Below are positions 36,275 through 48,342 of a stretch of DNA of 64,000 nucleotides, piece by piece. The stretch lies in contig NZ_RKMH01000002.1 of the NCBI RefSeq assembly GCF_003797185.1, forward strand, positions 124,001 to 188,000, given 5' to 3'. Origin of the DNA: Gordonia oryzae (GTDB lineage Bacteria > Actinomycetota > Actinomycetes > Mycobacteriales > Mycobacteriaceae). The translations under genes were made by a program, and so were the position numbers. Position 1 is the first letter of the stretch. Each line of letters begins with the position of its first letter. The notes below the pieces were generated by a model, which saw only the letters and a list, made by a program, of their open reading frames with translations, did no database searches and was not told where the DNA came from.

Positions 36275-37420
36275 ATGGAACTGACACAGGAATACACCGA
36301 TCTCATTGCCACCGTGCGCGACTTCGCGCAATCGGTCGTCGCCCCGGTCTCGGCGAAACACGATGCCGAGCACAGCTTCCCGTACGACGTGATTGCCCAG
36401 ATGGGCAAGATGGGGTTGTTCGGCCTGCCCTTCCCCGAGGAGGAGGGCGGCATGGGTGGCGACTACTTCGCGCTCGCACTGGCGCTGGAGGAACTCGGCA
36501 AGATCGACCAGTCGGTGGCCATCACCCTCGAGGCGGGGGTCAGCCTGGGCGCCATGCCGATCCACAAGTACGGCACCCCCGAGCAGAAGGGGCGGTGGCT
36601 CCCGGATCTGACCGCAGGCCGGGCGCTGGCCGGCTTCGGGCTCACCGAACCCGGCGCCGGATCGGATGCCGGTGCCACCGCCACCACCGCGCGGGACGAC
36701 GGGGACTCGTGGATCATCAACGGCGCCAAGCAATTCATCACCAACTCCGGCACCGACATCACCTCGCTGGTCACCGTCACCGCCGTGACCGGTGTGAAAG
36801 ACGGCGGCCGCAAGGAGATCTCGACGATAGTCGTGCCCTCGGGCACACCCGGTTTCGTCGCCGAGCCGGCCTACAACAAGGTCGGGTGGAATGCCTCCGA
36901 CACCCATCCGCTGACCTTCACCGACGTCCGGGTCCCCAAGGAGAACCTCCTCGGCGAGCGGGGCCGTGGGTACGCCAACTTCCTGTCGATCCTCGACGAG
37001 GGACGAATCGCGATCGCCGCGTTGGCCACCGGCGTCGCGCAGGGATGCGTCGACGAGAGTGTGAAATACGCCAAGGAGCGCCAGTCCTTCGGCAAACCGA
37101 TCGGTCAATACCAGTCGGTGTCGTTCGCGATCGCCCGGATGGAGGCGCGCGCCCACGTCGCCCGCACCGCCTACTACGATGCGGCGGCAAAGATGTTGGC
37201 GGGCAAACCCTTCAAGAAGGAAGCCGCCATCGCCAAGATGATCGCCAGCGAAGCCGCGATGGACAACGCGCGCATGGCCACCCAGATCCACGGTGGGTAC
37301 GGCTTCATGAACGAATATCCGGTCGCCCGCCATTATCGGGACTCGAAGATTCTCGAGATCGGGGAGGGCACCACCGAGGTCCAGCTCATGCTGATCGCCC
37401 GCGAGCTGGGATTCTCATGA
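36275..37420 (+). CDS. Acyl-CoA dehydrogenase (FadE19-like, probable isovaleryl-CoA dehydrogenase)
   Basis: 381 residues, standard length. FAD enzyme that introduces a 2,3-double bond in short or branched acyl-CoA. FGLTEPGAGSDAGATATTA, WIINGAKQFITNSGTDIT and KERQSFGKPIGQYQSV are the family's substrate and FAD motifs; IHGGYGFMNEYPVARHYRDS and EIGEGTTEVQ follow. The catalytic base position in the isovaleryl subgroup differs from the canonical C-terminal Glu and I cannot assign it confidently. Position after accD1-accA1 matches Rv2500c (FadE19) and points to isovaleryl-CoA. Overlaps the next gene by 4 bases (ATGA). Confidence 0.88.
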   Translation: MELTQEYTDLIATVRDFAQSVVAPVSAKHDAEHSFPYDVIAQMGKMGLFGLPFPEEEGGMGGDYFALALALEELGKIDQSVAITLEAGVSLGAMPIHKYGTPEQKGRWLPDLTAGRALAGFGLTEPGAGSDAGATATTARDDGDSWIINGAKQFITNSGTDITSLVTVTAVTGVKDGGRKEISTIVVPSGTPGFVAEPAYNKVGWNASDTHPLTFTDVRVPKENLLGERGRGYANFLSILDEGRIAIAALATGVAQGCVDESVKYAKERQSFGKPIGQYQSVSFAIARMEARAHVARTAYYDAAAKMLAGKPFKKEAAIAKMIASEAAMDNARMATQIHGGYGFMNEYPVARHYRDSKILEIGEGTTEVQLMLIARELGFS

Positions 37421-37935
37421 GCGAGAATGCTGAAGCGACGTCGGCGCCGGTCCGGGTGGTGCAGCGCGGACTGTGGTTCGAGGAGTTCGCCGAGGGCACG
37501 ATCTACGAGCACCGACCGGGCCGCACCGTCACCGAGGCCGACAACGTCCTGTTCACCACGCTGACGATGAACTCCCAGGCGTTGCATCTCGATGCGGCGT
37601 GGTCGGCGACGCAACCCGGATTCGGTGGGCAGCGACTGATCAATTCGATGTTCACCCTCTCCACGATCGTCGGCTTGTCCGTCGCGCAGCTCACCCAGGG
37701 CACCCTGGTGGCCAATCTCGGTTTCTCCGAAGTCGCTTTTCCCGCACCGCTGTTCGCCGGTGACACCCTCTACGCCGAGACCGAGTGCACGGGCAAACGC
37801 GAGTCCAGGTCGCGGCTCGGTGAGGGGGTGGTGCACCTCACCCACATCGGCCGCAACCAGGACGGGGTGATCGTCGCCAGGGCGGCACGCGCGACACTGG
37901 TACGCAGGCGCCCGTCGGACTCGTCACCGACCTGA
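37417..37935 (+). CDS. MaoC-like hot-dog dehydratase
   Basis: 172 residues, single hot-dog fold: FEEFAEGTIYEHRPGRTVTEADN (N-terminal part), MNSQALHLDAAWSATQPGFG and FSEVAFPAPLFAGDTLYAETE. MaoC-type enoyl-CoA hydratases usually have Asp/His in a DxNxxH helix; here the equivalent (MNSQALHLD) retains Asn and His but the Asp position is less clear. Equivalent to Rv2499c. In this operon it may hydrate 3-methylglutaconyl-CoA to HMG-CoA, a step with no other candidate in the window; this is inference. ATG 37417 overlaps the fadE stop. Confidence 0.8.
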   Translation: MSENAEATSAPVRVVQRGLWFEEFAEGTIYEHRPGRTVTEADNVLFTTLTMNSQALHLDAAWSATQPGFGGQRLINSMFTLSTIVGLSVAQLTQGTLVANLGFSEVAFPAPLFAGDTLYAETECTGKRESRSRLGEGVVHLTHIGRNQDGVIVARAARATLVRRRPSDSSPT

Positions 37936-37960
37936 GGCCGAGAAGGACGTCGAGGAATCC

Positions 37961-38890
37961 GTGCAGGGGACAACCGAGGAGTCGAAGAAGATCATGACCT
38001 TGCCAGTGGCGGAATCGTTCGGAAATGCCTGGGCGCCCGCAGGACCTGCGATGCTGTTCTGTCCTGCGGACCGACCCGAGCGCTACCAGAAGGCCGCCGA
38101 CCGTGCCGATGTGGTCATTCTCGATCTCGAGGACGCCGTCGCCCCGGAGAACCGGGTGGCCGCCCGAGAGGCATTGATCGCCCACCCGCTCGACCCCGAT
38201 CGCACCGTCGTGCGGATCAATCCGGCAGGTACCGGCGACTACCGGCGTGACCTCGCTGCGCTCTCGGACACCAACTACCGGGTCGTCATGCTGGCCAAGG
38301 CGGAGACGGTGGGGTCGGTCACCGAAACCGCGATACAGACTATCGCCTTGATCGAGACCCCCACCGGTGTGGTGCGGGTCAACGACATCGCCGCCGGTGT
38401 CAACTGCATCGGACTGATGTGGGGCGCTGAGGATCTCGTGGCCGGGCTCGGCGGCAAGTCAAGCAGATTCGGCCCGGACGAGCCGCGCTCGGGCACCTAT
38501 CGCGATGTGGCTCGTCATGCGCGTTCGGCGGTGCGACTCGCAGCGGCAGCCAGCGGCAAGTTCGCCGTCGACTCGGTACACATCGACTTCCGTGACATCG
38601 ACGGACTTCGCGACGAGGTGACCGACGCCGTCGCTCTCGGATACGCCGCCACCGCCTGCATCCATCCCTCCCAGGTCGAGATCATCCGCGCCGGCTATTC
38701 GCCGAGTGACGAGGAACTCCAGTGGGCACGGCGAGTCATCGATGGTGCCGCCGAATTCGGGGGCGGCGTGTTCAGTATCGACGGACAGATGATCGACGGC
38801 CCGGTGTTCCGTCAGGCCGAAGCCGTCCTTTCGCGTGCGGCCGCTTCAGCGGCGTCGAGTACCGAGGCTTCCCCCGCACCGACCACCTGA
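37961..38890 (+). CDS. citE: CitE-like beta-hydroxyacyl-CoA lyase
   Basis: 309 residues, TIM-barrel HpcH/HpaI family. [31 protein letters not shown] (metal-binding Glu/Asp), [43 protein letters not shown] and [14 protein letters not shown] are the usual CitE motifs. The M. tuberculosis counterpart Rv2498c cleaves (S)-citramalyl-CoA and also HMG-CoA, so this enzyme likely releases acetyl-CoA and acetoacetate from leucine carbon and may serve itaconate breakdown. No citrate lyase alpha or gamma gene is present. GTG 37961 follows GAGGA directly; ATG 37994 is an alternative. Confidence 0.88.
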   Translation: MQGTTEESKKIMTLPVAESFGNAWAPAGPAMLFCPADRPERYQKAADRADVVILDLEDAVAPENRVAAREALIAHPLDPDRTVVRINPAGTGDYRRDLAALSDTNYRVVMLAKAETVGSVTETAIQTIALIETPTGVVRVNDIAAGVNCIGLMWGAEDLVAGLGGKSSRFGPDEPRSGTYRDVARHARSAVRLAAAASGKFAVDSVHIDFRDIDGLRDEVTDAVALGYAATACIHPSQVEIIRAGYSPSDEELQWARRVIDGAAEFGGGVFSIDGQMIDGPVFRQAEAVLSRAAASAASSTEASPAPTT

Positions 38891-38921
38891 GTACCCGCCA
38901 CATCGGAGGAAAGTGATCACC

Positions 38922-40598
38922 ATGACCGAATCGGTTTCCACGCGAGACGACTCCGAGCTGAGTTGGGCCCGGGGCGACGCCGCACCGCCGCTGCTGACCG
39001 AGACGATCGGGGCGACGCTGGCTCGCGTCACCGAACGCCACGGTGACCGGATGGCCCTCATCGACGCCCCGACCGGCGCCCGGTGGACCTATGCCGAGTT
39101 CCGCCGTGACGTCCTCGCGCTCGCCGCCGGACTGTGCAGACTCGGCGTCACCGCGGGTGATCGGGTCGGCCTGTGGTCGCCCAACCGGGCCGAATGGGTC
39201 CTGACCCAGTACGCGACCGCCGAGATTGGGGCAATCCTGGTCAATCTCAATCCCGCATATCGACAACACGAGATCGAGTACGCGCTCACGCAATCGGGTG
39301 CCAGTGTGGTGGTGGCGGCCGAACGATACAAGGACTCCGACTACGCGGGCATGCTGGCCGCGGCACGTCCGGCCGCGCCCGACCTGCGCGAGGTCGTGCT
39401 GTTCGAGAGTTCGCAGTGGGCCGAGCTCACCGCGCCACCCACCGCGGACGAACTCGCCGCGGTCGCCGATCGGGCTGCCGGGCTCACCTCCGATGACCCG
39501 ATCAACATCCAGTACACCTCGGGGACAACGGGATTCCCGAAAGGTGCGACGCTCTCGCACCGCAACATCGGCAACAACGGGTACCTGGTGGGCGAGCTCC
39601 TCGACTACAGTGCCGACGACCGGATCTGCATTCCGGTGCCGTTCTATCACTGCTTCGGCATGGTGATGGGCAATCTGGCTGCCACCAGTCATGGTGCGAC
39701 CATGGTGATCCCGTCGCCGACCTTCGATCCCGAAGCCGCCCTGCGCGCCGTCGCCGACCACAAGTGCACGAGCCTTTACGGCGTGCCGACGATGTTCATC
39801 GCCGAACTCGCCCTGCTCGATTCGGGTGCCGAATTCGATCTGTCGACGCTGCGTACCGGCATCATGGCGGGCTCGCCGTGTCCGGAACACGTCATGCGCC
39901 AGGTGGTCGACCGTATGCACATGGGGCAGGTGTCGATCTGCTACGGCATGACCGAGACCTCACCGGTGTCGACACAGACCCGCATGGACGATCCGCTGGA
40001 ACTGCGGGTCGGCACCGTCGGTCGGGTTGGTCCGCATCTGGAGATCAAGGTGATCGACCCGCTCACTGGAGAGACGTTGCGACGCGGCGAGACCGGTGAA
40101 TTCTGCACTCGCGGTTACAGCGTGATGAGTGGCTACTGGAATCAGCCGGACAAGTCGGCCGAGGTACTCATCCCCGAACCGACCGATCCGCAGGGCTCAC
40201 CGTGGATGCGGACCGGTGATCTCGCGGTGATGGATCCCAACGGATACGTCCGGATCACCGGGCGCATCAAGGACATGGTGATCCGCGGTGGGGAGAACAT
40301 CTACCCCCGCGAGATCGAGGAATTCCTCTACACCCACCCCGACATCCTCGATGCGCAGGTGATCGGTGTCCCCGACGAGAAGTACGGAGAGGAGCTCATG
40401 GCGTGGATTCAGCTGCGTGACGGCGCATCCGAACTCTCCGCCGACGACGTCCGCGAGTTCGCGACCGGCAAGATCGCCCGCCACAAGATCCCGCGTTTCG
40501 TCCACGTGGTCAAGGAGTTCCCGATGACGGTGACCGGCAAGGTCCGCAAGGTCCAGATGCGCGAGGAGTCCATCGAGATCCTCGGAACGCTGCGATGA
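38922..40598 (+). CDS. AMP-binding acyl-CoA synthetase (FadD35-like)
   Basis: 558 residues. ANL superfamily: the ATP loop is [17 protein letters not shown], with [26 protein letters not shown], and the hinge [20 protein letters not shown] followed by [19 protein letters not shown] and the catalytic Lys in [11 protein letters not shown]. It resembles medium-chain or fadD35 synthetases and can activate free isovalerate or other acids for the operon. ATG 38922 follows GGAGGA (38905-38910). Its stop overlaps the next gene by 4 bases. Confidence 0.88.
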   Translation: MTESVSTRDDSELSWARGDAAPPLLTETIGATLARVTERHGDRMALIDAPTGARWTYAEFRRDVLALAAGLCRLGVTAGDRVGLWSPNRAEWVLTQYATAEIGAILVNLNPAYRQHEIEYALTQSGASVVVAAERYKDSDYAGMLAAARPAAPDLREVVLFESSQWAELTAPPTADELAAVADRAAGLTSDDPINIQYTSGTTGFPKGATLSHRNIGNNGYLVGELLDYSADDRICIPVPFYHCFGMVMGNLAATSHGATMVIPSPTFDPEAALRAVADHKCTSLYGVPTMFIAELALLDSGAEFDLSTLRTGIMAGSPCPEHVMRQVVDRMHMGQVSICYGMTETSPVSTQTRMDDPLELRVGTVGRVGPHLEIKVIDPLTGETLRRGETGEFCTRGYSVMSGYWNQPDKSAEVLIPEPTDPQGSPWMRTGDLAVMDPNGYVRITGRIKDMVIRGGENIYPREIEEFLYTHPDILDAQVIGVPDEKYGEELMAWIQLRDGASELSADDVREFATGKIARHKIPRFVHVVKEFPMTVTGKVRKVQMREESIEILGTLR

Positions 40599-42598
40599 CC
40601 GATGGTGTCGGGTCGGTGATCACCACCGACAAGCGTTCGCAGATGGCTCGATTCGTCGACGCGGTCTCACGGCAACACGGCATCGACGTGTCCGGCTATC
40701 CGGCGTTGTGGGCGTGGTCGACGAGCGAGCCGGCCGCGTTCTGGCGGTCGGTGTGGGAGTTCTTCGAGCTCTCCGAGGTCGCCGGTCCGCTCGCCGACGG
40801 TGACGTCGCGGTGCTGGCCTCACTCGACATGCCCGGCGCCCGTTGGTTTCCCGAGGTGCAACTGAACTACGTCGATCAGGTGTTGCGGCACGCCCGCGCG
40901 GTCGGGACCGGAGCGGCCGCCGATCGCGCGGCCGTCGTCGGTATCGGCGAGAGCGGTGACCGGACGGCGATCGCGTGGTCGGAGTTGCCGCAGATGGTCG
41001 GGGCACTGGCGGCGACCCTGGCCGATCTCGGAGTCGGCGTCGGGGATGTGGTGGCCGCGTACCTGCCCGACGTTCCCGAGGCGGTCATCGCGTTCCTCGC
41101 GACCGCGTCGCTCGGTGCGATCTGGTCGGGGTGCGGGCAGGATTACGCCCCCGAGGGGGCCTCGGCCAGGCTCGGGCAGTTGCATCCCAAGGTGTTGTTC
41201 TCGGCCGACGGATATCGCTACAACGGCAAGGACATCGACAAGACTTCCGACAGTGCCGAGCTCGCCGCAGCGCTGCCCGAGCTCACCGGGCACATCGTGG
41301 TCGGCGGTACCGACCACCGCCCGGAATCGGGTCCGCGGGTTCTGTCCTACGCGAGCGCCATCAGCGGTGCGGCCACTGCGAAGCCGGTGCCGGTGGCGTT
41401 CGATCATCCGCTGTGGGTGTTGTTCAGTTCCGGTACCACCGGTCGGCCCAAGGGCATCGTGCACGGCCACGGCGGGGTCGTCGTCGAACATCTCAAAGCT
41501 GCTGCGCTTCATGCCGATCTCGACGAGTCCGACGTGTTCTTCTGGCAGACGGCGCTGAGCTGGATGATGTGGAACTTCCAGGTTGCCGGTCTGCTGTGCG
41601 GCTCGACGATCGTCTGCTACAGCGGTTCTCCGCTGTACCCCGACGCGGATCGGTTGTGGCAGATCGTCGCCGCGGAGAAGGTGACCTACTTCGGTACCAG
41701 CCCCGGACAGCTGCAGGCCTCCCGCAAGGCCGGGCTCGTGCCCGGGCGCGATCATGATCTGTCGGCACTGCGGACCATCGGCAGCACGGGGTCGTCGCTG
41801 GCCGGCGACCTCTTCGAGTGGATCGACGACAATGTGGCACACGGACTCCCGGTGTCCTCGATCAGTGGTGGCACCGATGTGGTGACCGCCTTCGCCGGCG
41901 GCTCGGTCGGCGAACCGGTGGTTCCGGGGGAATTGTCGGTCCGCTATCTCGGTGTCGCGCTGCAGAGTTGGGCACCGGACTGCACCCCGGTGATCGACGA
42001 GGTGGGCGAGATGGTGATCACCACCCCGATGCCGTCGATGCCGGTCGGATTCTGGAACGACCCCGACGGATCTCGTTATCGTGCCGCCTATTTCGAGCAC
42101 GAATGGAGCTCGGTCGGGCCGACGACGCCGGTCTGGCGACACGGCGACTGGGTGACCGTCACCGACCGGGGATCGCTGATCATCCACGGCCGCAGCGACG
42201 CCACGTTGAACCGACACGGCATCCGAATGGGATCTGCCGACATCTACGAGGTGGTCGAGAGCATCGACGAGATCGCCGAGGCGTTCGTCCTGGGCGTCGA
42301 CGGCCCCGACGGCGCGTACTGGATGCCGCTGTTCGTCACCCTCGTCCCCGGAGCCGAACTCGACGACGACCTGCGCACTCGGGTGGTCAGCGAGATCCGG
42401 TCCCGGCTCTCGCCACGCCACGTGCCCGACGAGCTCATCGTCGCCCCGGCCATTCCGCACACCCGCACCGGCAAGAAACTCGAGGTGCCGGTCACCTCGG
42501 TCCTCGCCGGCCGGTCGGTCGACATCGATCCACGATCGGTCGACGACTACTCGCTGATCGCCTGGTACGAAGAGCAAGGAGCGAAACACCCCTGGTGA
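40595..42598 (+). CDS. Acetoacetate-CoA ligase
   Basis: 667 residues, long enough for the acetoacetyl-CoA synthetase group, with the AacS-type N-terminus ([20 protein letters not shown] and [11 protein letters not shown]). The ATP loop is [33 protein letters not shown] is the family variant of the usual GGTE motif; [15 protein letters not shown] and the C-terminal Lys in [14 protein letters not shown] complete the set. It would reactivate acetoacetate released by the CitE/HMG-CoA lyase step, letting the carbon enter thiolysis. ATG 40595 overlaps the fadD stop. Operon end; no clear terminator. Confidence 0.88.
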   Translation: MTDGVGSVITTDKRSQMARFVDAVSRQHGIDVSGYPALWAWSTSEPAAFWRSVWEFFELSEVAGPLADGDVAVLASLDMPGARWFPEVQLNYVDQVLRHARAVGTGAAADRAAVVGIGESGDRTAIAWSELPQMVGALAATLADLGVGVGDVVAAYLPDVPEAVIAFLATASLGAIWSGCGQDYAPEGASARLGQLHPKVLFSADGYRYNGKDIDKTSDSAELAAALPELTGHIVVGGTDHRPESGPRVLSYASAISGAATAKPVPVAFDHPLWVLFSSGTTGRPKGIVHGHGGVVVEHLKAAALHADLDESDVFFWQTALSWMMWNFQVAGLLCGSTIVCYSGSPLYPDADRLWQIVAAEKVTYFGTSPGQLQASRKAGLVPGRDHDLSALRTIGSTGSSLAGDLFEWIDDNVAHGLPVSSISGGTDVVTAFAGGSVGEPVVPGELSVRYLGVALQSWAPDCTPVIDEVGEMVITTPMPSMPVGFWNDPDGSRYRAAYFEHEWSSVGPTTPVWRHGDWVTVTDRGSLIIHGRSDATLNRHGIRMGSADIYEVVESIDEIAEAFVLGVDGPDGAYWMPLFVTLVPGAELDDDLRTRVVSEIRSRLSPRHVPDELIVAPAIPHTRTGKKLEVPVTSVLAGRSVDIDPRSVDDYSLIAWYEEQGAKHPW

Positions 42599-44225
<1,627 letters not shown>

Positions 44226-44240
44226 CGTCAGCGCCTCTCT

Positions 44241-44296
44241 CGCGCAGATCTGGCAGAGGGTTCGCCGTGAGCGCTCCCTTCTGCTAGGTCTGCGCG
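44241..44296 (+). terminator. Hairpin between the DUF5336 and DUF6350 genes
   Basis: 44241-44260 (CGCGCAGATCTGGCAGAGGG) pairs with 44276-44296 with two mismatches or wobbles and one bulge, loop of 15 bases. It starts 16 bases after the DUF5336 stop, so it probably ends or attenuates that transcript. Confidence 0.7.
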
Positions 44297-44379
44297 CAGA
44301 GCGTGCGTTTGATCGCTTTCTGACTCGACTGCGGCGCGTCTGCGACACCACGCACGCCCCACATGCCACGCTCGAACCA

Positions 44380-45942
44380 ATGTCCACGCTGAGAACAGTT
44401 GCCTCCGCCGACAACCTCGCGACCCGACTTCGCGACGCTCGGCGGGCCCGTCGCGCCCATCATGGCCGCACTGAACGTGGCCCGCGCGAGCTGATCCTGA
44501 TCGCGTTCGCCGTACCGGTCGTCTCGGTCCTCGTCGCCCTGGTCATCATGTTGGCGGTGCTGATGATGGCCGGCAGCGGACTGTCGGGAATCGGAACTGC
44601 CGTCGCCACCTGCTGGCTCGCCGTCAACCAGGTCCCCGTGAGCATCGCCGGGGTGAGCATAGGCATCCTGCCCATGCTGCCAACCCTGCTCGTCGCCGGC
44701 GGAACCGCAGCGGTGGTGGCGTCGAGTTGCCGGTCCCGTCACACGCTCTCCGAGTACGTCGCCGTCGGCGCGTCGGCCATCGCCGGTGCGCTGCTGATGA
44801 CGGCCATCGCGCTCGCCGTCGTGATGGACGGCTCATCGGTGCTGCCCATCCAGAGCCCCAACGCGCTCGAGGCGTTCGGCCTCACCCTCGTTGTCCAAGG
44901 TCTCGCCGCCACCGCCGGGGTCGTTCTCGGCAGGAGTGAACTGGTCACCAGCCGCCTCAGCACCGCCGACCGCCGCGGTATCCGCTACGGATTCGCGGCC
45001 GTGCTCGCACTGTTCGCCGCAGGTGGCCTGCTGATCCTGCTGCGGTTGATCCTGAAATTCGACGCGCTACGCGATCTCGTCTCCGGCGGCTACGACTTCG
45101 ACGGCTACCTGGGACTCACCCTGCTGTCGGTGCTGTACTTGCCCAACCTGATCATCGGAGCGGCCGCCGTCCTCGTCGGTTCCGAGGCGCACGTCGGCGC
45201 AGCGTCCGTCGATCTCTTCGCCGCACGCGGCGGATCGGTGCCAGCTCTGCCGGCACTGGCCGTTCTGCCTGAGCACACGGCGTGGTGGGCGGCGTCGGGG
45301 CTGCTCGTTCCACTCGTGATCGGCGGTGTCGTGGCCTGGCGTTGCCGCACCGCCGACCCACTGCGGTACGCGCGCTCGATCGGCATGGCCGCCGCCGTCG
45401 CCGCGACAACGATGGTGGTGCTCGGCTGGCTGGCCGGCGGCGCGCTCGGGGAGATCGGTGCCGCGGGTATCACGCTGGTTACCGCCGGCGTGTACACGCT
45501 GGGGTGGATCGGGTTGTCCGGACTCGTGATCGGCCTCGTCCTCAACTTCCGGCCGGCACTGCGCTCCCGCACATCAGCAGTGGCCGGTCCCGACCCCGAC
45601 ACCGATGACGGCGACTGGCTCGACATCGTCGGCGCAGACGATGACGCGACAGACGAGTACACCGACGACTATCTGGCCGACGGTGAGATAGATGACGGCT
45701 ACGTTGAGGACCCTCTCGTCGACGGCGACCTCCACGGGGGTGACGCCGAATACGACGGCGAGGACACAACCGATGCCGATGGTGCGGCCGGAACCGACCC
45801 CGCAGGCAGCGACATCGACGCGACGCCCACAGCACGCCCGCACCAGACCCGCGCAGCGCGGATCGACCCCGACGACCTCGACGATCCCGATGAGGCATGG
45901 ACGTTCGACGACGCGGATGCCGTGACCCGTACGAAACGCTGA
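44380..45942 (+). CDS. DUF6350 polytopic membrane protein
   Basis: About 520 residues with roughly ten membrane helices between residues 40 and 395 (for example ILIAFAVPVVSVLVALVIML and IGILPMLPTLLVAGGTAAVV). An acidic, Asp-rich cytoplasmic tail of ~120 residues follows (TDDGDWLDIVGADDDATDEY). Equivalent to Rv0955, annotated as a probable cell-division or envelope protein. The function is not established. ATG 44380 was chosen at the start of the MSTLRTVASADN segment; the frame is open further upstream but that part overlaps the hairpin and previous gene. No strong ribosome site. Confidence 0.8.
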   Translation: MSTLRTVASADNLATRLRDARRARRAHHGRTERGPRELILIAFAVPVVSVLVALVIMLAVLMMAGSGLSGIGTAVATCWLAVNQVPVSIAGVSIGILPMLPTLLVAGGTAAVVASSCRSRHTLSEYVAVGASAIAGALLMTAIALAVVMDGSSVLPIQSPNALEAFGLTLVVQGLAATAGVVLGRSELVTSRLSTADRRGIRYGFAAVLALFAAGGLLILLRLILKFDALRDLVSGGYDFDGYLGLTLLSVLYLPNLIIGAAAVLVGSEAHVGAASVDLFAARGGSVPALPALAVLPEHTAWWAASGLLVPLVIGGVVAWRCRTADPLRYARSIGMAAAVAATTMVVLGWLAGGALGEIGAAGITLVTAGVYTLGWIGLSGLVIGLVLNFRPALRSRTSAVAGPDPDTDDGDWLDIVGADDDATDEYTDDYLADGEIDDGYVEDPLVDGDLHGGDAEYDGEDTTDADGAAGTDPAGSDIDATPTARPHQTRAARIDPDDLDDPDEAWTFDDADAVTRTKR

Positions 45943-46036
45943 TCGTCGTTTCCGGCGCGTTTGCCTCTGCCCGAACACGGTGGCAGTTGCCGCCCCGACG
46001 CCGTCGGTCTGTGACCGGCCCACTAGGCTCGCACGT

Positions 46037-46672
46037 GTGACTGGCGCTCTCTCCGACACCCCGACCGCCGATCGTGTGGCGATCGTCGTCATGGCATCGG
46101 GGACGGGATCGCTGCTCGAGGCCCTGCTCTCCCGCGCCGCAGAACCGGGGGCGCCGTTCGTCGTCGCGGCCATCGCCGTCGACCGGGAGTGCCGCGCCGC
46201 GGCGATCGCGGCGCGTGAGGGCATTCCGCTCATCATGTGCAGGATGGCCGGGTTTGCCGACCGCGGGGAGTGGGACGCTGCGCTGACTGCGCAGGTCGCC
46301 GAATCCGCGCCGGAGTGGATCGTGACCGCCGGATTTATGAAAATCCTTGGTCCCCAATTCCTTCGACGCTTTGGCGGACGGATAGTGAACTCGCATCCCG
46401 CGCTGCTGCCGGCGTTTCCCGGCGCCCACGGGGTCGCCGACGCTCTCGCCTACGGGGTCAAGGTCACCGGCACGACGGTGCACCTGGTTGACGAGGGCGT
46501 CGACACCGGTCCAGTGCTCGCCCAGGTCCCGGTTGTCGTCGAGGATGGCGACAGCACGGATTCTCTGCACGCACGTATCAAATCGGTCGAGCGCGTGTTG
46601 CTCGCCGACGTGGTGACGGATCTCGTCACCCGAGGAGTTGTCATCGACGGACGAAAGGCCCACATTCCGTGA
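46037..46672 (+). CDS. purN: Phosphoribosylglycinamide formyltransferase PurN
   Basis: 211 residues. Transfers a formyl group from 10-formyltetrahydrofolate to GAR in purine synthesis. [17 protein letters not shown] is the phosphate-binding loop (SGTGS); the catalytic triad is Asn and His in [17 protein letters not shown] and Asp in [18 protein letters not shown] 46037 was chosen as the first start consistent with family length. Its stop overlaps the purH start (GTGA), giving tight coupling. Confidence 0.93.
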   Translation: MTGALSDTPTADRVAIVVMASGTGSLLEALLSRAAEPGAPFVVAAIAVDRECRAAAIAAREGIPLIMCRMAGFADRGEWDAALTAQVAESAPEWIVTAGFMKILGPQFLRRFGGRIVNSHPALLPAFPGAHGVADALAYGVKVTGTTVHLVDEGVDTGPVLAQVPVVVEDGDSTDSLHARIKSVERVLLADVVTDLVTRGVVIDGRKAHIP

Positions 46673-48273
46673 ACGCACCCAGCACCGACGCCTCCCGCCG
46701 CCCCATTCGCCGGGCTCTGGTCAGCGTCTACGACAAGAGTGGGCTGGCGGAGCTGGCGACCGCACTCCACGGCGCCGGAGTGGAGATCGTGTCCACCGGG
46801 TCGACCGCGAAGACCATCGCCGCACAAGGTGTCCCGGTGATCGAGGTATCGGAGGTGACCGGATTTCCCGAGTGCCTCGATGGCCGGGTCAAAACGCTGC
46901 ACCCCTCGGTGCACGCCGGTATCCTCGCCGATACCCGCAAACCTGCTCACGTCGATCAGTTGACCGAATTGGGGGTTGCGGCTTTCGATCTCGTTGTGGT
47001 GAATCTCTACCCGTTCACCGATACCGTCGCCTCCGGTGCCGGTCCGGACGAGTGTATCGAGCAGATCGACATCGGCGGTCCGTCGATGGTGCGCGGCGCG
47101 GCCAAGAACCATCCCAGCGTGGCCGTCGTCGTCGACCCTGACGATTACGACGCCGTGCGCGCTGCCGTGACTGACGGCGGTTTCTCGTTGCGGCAGCGAC
47201 AAGAACTGGCAGCCAAGGCTTTCCGGCATACCGCCGACTACGACGTGGCGGTGGCCTCGTGGATGTCGAGCGTGGTGGCCCCGCCTACGGTGACTACTGA
47301 GGGTGAACACGAGTCCACCGGAACCGGATTTCCCGAGTGGGTCGGCGCCACCTGGGCGCGTTCGGCGGTGCTGCGATACGGCGAGAACCCTCATCAGGCC
47401 GCGGCCTTGTATCTATCGACCGCCGACCACGATGGCCTGGCGTCGGCAGAACAGCTACACGGCAAGGAGATGAGCTACAACAACTACACCGACTCCGACG
47501 CGGCGTGGCGAAGTGCGCACGACTTCGACGGGCCGGCCGTGGCGATTATCAAGCACGCCAACCCGTGTGGCATCGCAGTCGGCGCCGACATCGGCGAAGC
47601 GCACCGGAAAGCGCACGCCTGCGACCCGGTCAGCGCCTACGGCGGGGTGATCGCCGCCAACCGCGAGATCACCGTCGAGATGGCCGAACAGGTCGCCGAG
47701 ATCTTCACCGAGGTGCTCATCGCCCCGGGATTCGCCGACGGCGCGTTGTCGGTGTTGCAGCGCAAGAAGAACATTCGCATCCTGCGCGCCGTCCCGCCCA
47801 AACGCGGCGGAATCGAGACGCGGCCCATCTCCGGTGGTCTGCTGATGCAGGACCGCGATATCCTCGACGCTTCCGGCGACAACCCGGCCGCATGGACGCT
47901 GGCGGCCGGTGCCCCAGCCGACGAGGGCTCCCTTCGCGATCTCGAATTCGCCTGGCGCGCCTGCCGTTCGGTGAAGTCCAACGCGATTCTGCTGGCCAAG
48001 GACGGCGCCTCGGTGGGTGTCGGCATGGGTCAGGTCAACCGAGTGGACTCGGCGCACCTCGCCGTTACCCGCGCCGGCGAGCGGGCAGCCGGCAGCGTGG
48101 CCGCCTCCGACGCGTTCTTTCCGTTCCCCGACGGCCTGCAGGTGCTGATCGCCGGTGGCGTGAGCGCCGTGGTGCAGCCGGGCGGATCAATCCGCGACAA
48201 CGAGGTCATCGAGGCTGCCAACGAGGCCGGCATCACCCTGTACCTCACTGGTGCACGGCATTTCGCGCACTGA
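46669..48273 (+). CDS. purH: Bifunctional AICAR transformylase/IMP cyclohydrolase PurH
   Basis: 534 residues. The N-terminal IMP cyclohydrolase domain ([35 protein letters not shown]) closes the purine ring. The C-terminal transformylase domain formylates [20 protein letters not shown], the Lys-His pair in [28 protein letters not shown] and [12 protein letters not shown]. Catalyses the last two steps to IMP. GTG 46669 overlaps purN by 4 bases. Full length and intact. Confidence 0.96.
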   Translation: MNAPSTDASRRPIRRALVSVYDKSGLAELATALHGAGVEIVSTGSTAKTIAAQGVPVIEVSEVTGFPECLDGRVKTLHPSVHAGILADTRKPAHVDQLTELGVAAFDLVVVNLYPFTDTVASGAGPDECIEQIDIGGPSMVRGAAKNHPSVAVVVDPDDYDAVRAAVTDGGFSLRQRQELAAKAFRHTADYDVAVASWMSSVVAPPTVTTEGEHESTGTGFPEWVGATWARSAVLRYGENPHQAAALYLSTADHDGLASAEQLHGKEMSYNNYTDSDAAWRSAHDFDGPAVAIIKHANPCGIAVGADIGEAHRKAHACDPVSAYGGVIAANREITVEMAEQVAEIFTEVLIAPGFADGALSVLQRKKNIRILRAVPPKRGGIETRPISGGLLMQDRDILDASGDNPAAWTLAAGAPADEGSLRDLEFAWRACRSVKSNAILLAKDGASVGVGMGQVNRVDSAHLAVTRAGERAAGSVAASDAFFPFPDGLQVLIAGGVSAVVQPGGSIRDNEVIEAANEAGITLYLTGARHFAH

Positions 48274-48342
48274 CATGACGCACGGTCGGCGCCAGGTGCC
48301 GTCGACCGGGCGCTTCATCTCATTGAGCGTGCCCCACGGCCG

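Noticed and set aside
36275-37420. Assignment of the fadE gene as butyryl- rather than isovaleryl-CoA dehydrogenase
   Set aside because: Sequence alone cannot exclude it, but the position after methylcrotonyl-CoA carboxylase genes favours isovaleryl-CoA; kept as a qualified call.
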